A stretch of 64,000 nucleotides of DNA, taken from contig JABANP010000285.1 of NCBI GenBank assembly GCA_013115135.1, forward strand, positions 1 through 64,000, in the 5' to 3' direction. The position numbers and the translations under genes were made by a program. Positions 62,540 through 64,000 of the stretch are shown piece by piece. The notes below the pieces were generated by a model. That model did not search any database. It saw only the letters and a list, made by a program, of their open reading frames with translations, and was not told the origin of the DNA. Each line of letters starts with the position of its first letter. Position 1 is the first letter of the stretch. This DNA comes from Perkinsus olseni. Its lineage: Eukaryota > Perkinsozoa > Perkinsida > Perkinsidae.

Positions 62540-63708
62540 AGAATCAGACTGTATGGGCCCTGAAAAGCTGGACCGTCACTGCTATAACCAATACGAGAGT
62601 ACTTGGCGCGAAGACCCCTGATTCTATCTTCGCAAGGCGCGCCAGCAAAGAAGGTATGACCAGCTTCGCCGCATAAAGAACACGCACGAGTAGCAAGATC
62701 TCTGCTGTCTTTATTAGTACAAGAGGTGGCGTCATGATCCAAACTACCACAGAATAGACACCGTTTAGTCAGCTGACAAGGGGCATTGATACTATGATGA
62801 CCACCACATTTAGTACAGCCACGGATATTGAGATAATCATGGGCCCTCAATCTTTGGGCTTTAGTATAGATACCACGATTCTTGATAACGACATTGCGAT
62901 CTTCCATCGGAACCCTGTAGACGGTAAATTTATCAGTACTCCTCACCTTAGTCCAGTCATCAATATGCAACTCAGGAGCATACGACTTCGCTTGCCTACG
63001 AACCTCTTCCTCGTTCTTAGAGTCGTGGTCCCCAGTGTAGACCAGGATCTCCGGAAGGAGCTTCTCAGGAGATTTGGCACTAACACCGGTTATCCTGTTG
63101 ATGAGTGCGACTAGATCATCGGTTGACGTAGTAGGGGGATAGAAAACTGCTACATCATTACTACGTCGGATAATTCTTGATATCGGTAACCTGCTTTCAA
63201 TAATTTTAGTCTCAATCTTACCTTTAATAGTATCCAGTGACTTCCTAATTGCTTCCTCGGATGCAGGCTGGTTTCCACTCTTCTTGACAGAGATCATAAG
63301 ATCTCTAACAATCGGAGCGTTATCCATCGCCTTCATCTTCGGAGCATCGTATTTCATCATAAGAGCTTCTTTGAAGGTTCTACCACCGCTGTGTAGGGAG
63401 CCTTGTTGTTTTTCATCTAGAGCCTTGCGTAGTGACCTATTTTCTTCTAGGACCATTATATACTCATCCTGAACGTCAGAAAGGGCATCGACAATATATG
63501 ATCTTACGGTTATGGGTAGGTCCTCAGCCCTTAGGCAGTCCTTAATTTTCTTCATAGCATCACCAAAGGAGTCAGTCGATCTAGCATCGTCCCAGGCAGC
63601 CACTAACGAGCTTCTGGGTTCACGTCTTGCTGGAGGCACAGTATTGGAGGAACTTCTTGACTCGGATGGCGAAGTAGAGGGGTGGGCGCCACTTGGTGGC
63701 GGGGTCAT
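62536..63708 (-). CDS. LINE ORF1: Gag-like nucleic-acid-binding protein
   Basis: 390 residues. Pro/Ser-rich start (MTPPPSGAHPSTSPSES), a helical middle (YIMVLEENRSLRKALDEK), then three zinc knuckles near the end (CTKCGGHHSINAPC, CLFCGSLDHDATSC, CSLCGEAGHTFFAGAPC). ORF1 proteins of this type bind the element RNA and help form the retrotransposition particle. It ends in TGA within ATGA, shared with the ORF2 start. Confidence 0.92.
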   Translation of the reverse strand: MTPPPSGAHPSTSPSESRSSSNTVPPARREPRSSLVAAWDDARSTDSFGDAMKKIKDCLRAEDLPITVRSYIVDALSDVQDEYIMVLEENRSLRKALDEKQQGSLHSGGRTFKEALMMKYDAPKMKAMDNAPIVRDLMISVKKSGNQPASEEAIRKSLDTIKGKIETKIIESRLPISRIIRRSNDVAVFYPPTTSTDDLVALINRITGVSAKSPEKLLPEILVYTGDHDSKNEEEVRRQAKSYAPELHIDDWTKVRSTDKFTVYRVPMEDRNVVIKNRGIYTKAQRLRAHDYLNIRGCTKCGGHHSINAPCQLTKRCLFCGSLDHDATSCTNKDSRDLATRACSLCGEAGHTFFAGAPCEDRIRGLRAKYSRIGYSSDGPAFQGPYSLIL

Positions 63709-63734
63709 GGGTAGAGGGAAAAAGATTCAACTAC

Positions 63735-63744
63735 CTTGAGCCAA
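63735..63744 (-). other. spliced-leader relic at LINE 5' end
   Basis: TTGGCTCAAG on the minus strand is exactly the last ten bases of the 22-nt dinoflagellate/Perkinsus spliced leader. It is the first sequence of the element after the Thr-array flank and lies 27 bases before the ORF1 ATG. Confidence 0.75.
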
Positions 63745-64000
63745 CTGGTGGTAGTCACAACCGCAGCCGTGGTGGTACTGGTGGTAGTCACAATCGCAGC
63801 CGTGGTGGTACTGGTGGTAGTCACAATCGCAGCCGTGGTGGTACTGGTGGTAGTCACAACCTCAGTCGTGGTGGTGCGACTATCACACGAGCACGGGACG
63901 TCTGTTCCATGGCACGTACTAGGTAGTTTCCAGTACATGCAATAAGAGTGAGGCTTGATAGAGTCACAGAACGCATCAGCATCGACGCAGTCTCCACCTC
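63745..64000 (-). CDS. mucin-like gene, continuation of 57474-58812, partial
   Basis: The minus strand encodes a Cys module ([18 protein letters not shown].. [10 protein letters not shown]) and [11 protein letters not shown] repeats up to the LINE 5' junction. The stretch 63880-64000 is almost identical to 58387-58515. The gene's start is outside the window. Confidence 0.8.

Larger units (their letters stand above)
58813..63744 (-). mobile_element. full-length two-ORF LINE (I/Jockey-type with RNase H), apparently intact
   Basis: 4.9-kb element with ORF1 and ORF2 both open, a 36-nt 5' leader whose first ten bases are the 3' end of the spliced leader (TTGGCTCAAG), and a 3' UTR of about 110 bp ending in TTAAACTAA directly before (CACCAC)n. 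No poly(A). Both flanks are Thr-codon arrays of the same mucin-like gene, so it inserted into an (ACN)n repeat. Confidence 0.92.

Overview
The window comes from a nuclear genome of a protist in the Perkinsus/dinoflagellate branch of alveolates (inferred). The evidence is: (i) a LINE whose 5' end carries the last ten bases of the dinoflagellate/Perkinsus spliced leader (TTGGCTCAAG at 63735-63744, minus strand); (ii) a multi-exon gene with CPW-WPC repeats, a family known from alveolates; (iii) dense short spliceosomal introns (31-70 nt) in otherwise ordinary eukaryotic genes; (iv) abundant young retroelements. There are no bacterial features. Exon models were built by hand from reading frame, GT..AG signals and family conservation.

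Layout. 1-6.0 kb: exons of a CPW-WPC protein gene (+). 6.0-10.8 kb: an LTR element with nearly identical LTRs that encodes only Gag and protease. 10.8-13.2 kb: acidic minus-strand exon candidates. 13.3-14.1 kb: a secreted single-exon protein. 14.9-15.55 kb: a dead RTE-like LINE 3' end. 18-37 kb: the gene-rich core, with an unknown minus-strand gene, PIG-H, a METTL21-type methyltransferase, a small unknown gene, a SWEET sugar transporter, tubulin cofactor E (TBCE), a NOM1/SGD1-like MIF4G+MA3 protein and an STPGR (SHIPPO/ODF3-type) repeat protein. 38.4-49.9 kb: one Thr-rich, Cys-module secreted (mucin-like) gene broken by an LTR retrotransposon (38525-45330, itself carrying a MITE in its 5' LTR) and by a 5'-truncated LINE. 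50-57.4 kb: minus-strand exons of unknown gene(s), a BTB protein gene and a rearranged copy of part of it. 57.5-64 kb: a second mucin-like gene interrupted by a full-length, apparently intact two-ORF LINE.

Two patterns stand out. First, introns in this region repeatedly contain tRNA genes or pieces of them: a complete tRNA-Thr in TBCE, a complete tRNA-His in the STPGR gene, a broken tRNA-Pro in NOM1, a 67-nt intron in the methyltransferase that is itself tRNA-like, and several introns built around a T-arm/B-box. Second, retroelements have landed repeatedly in the (ACN)n Thr-codon arrays of the mucin-like genes. The LTR element there also carries an extra PHD finger in an overlapping frame behind its integrase.
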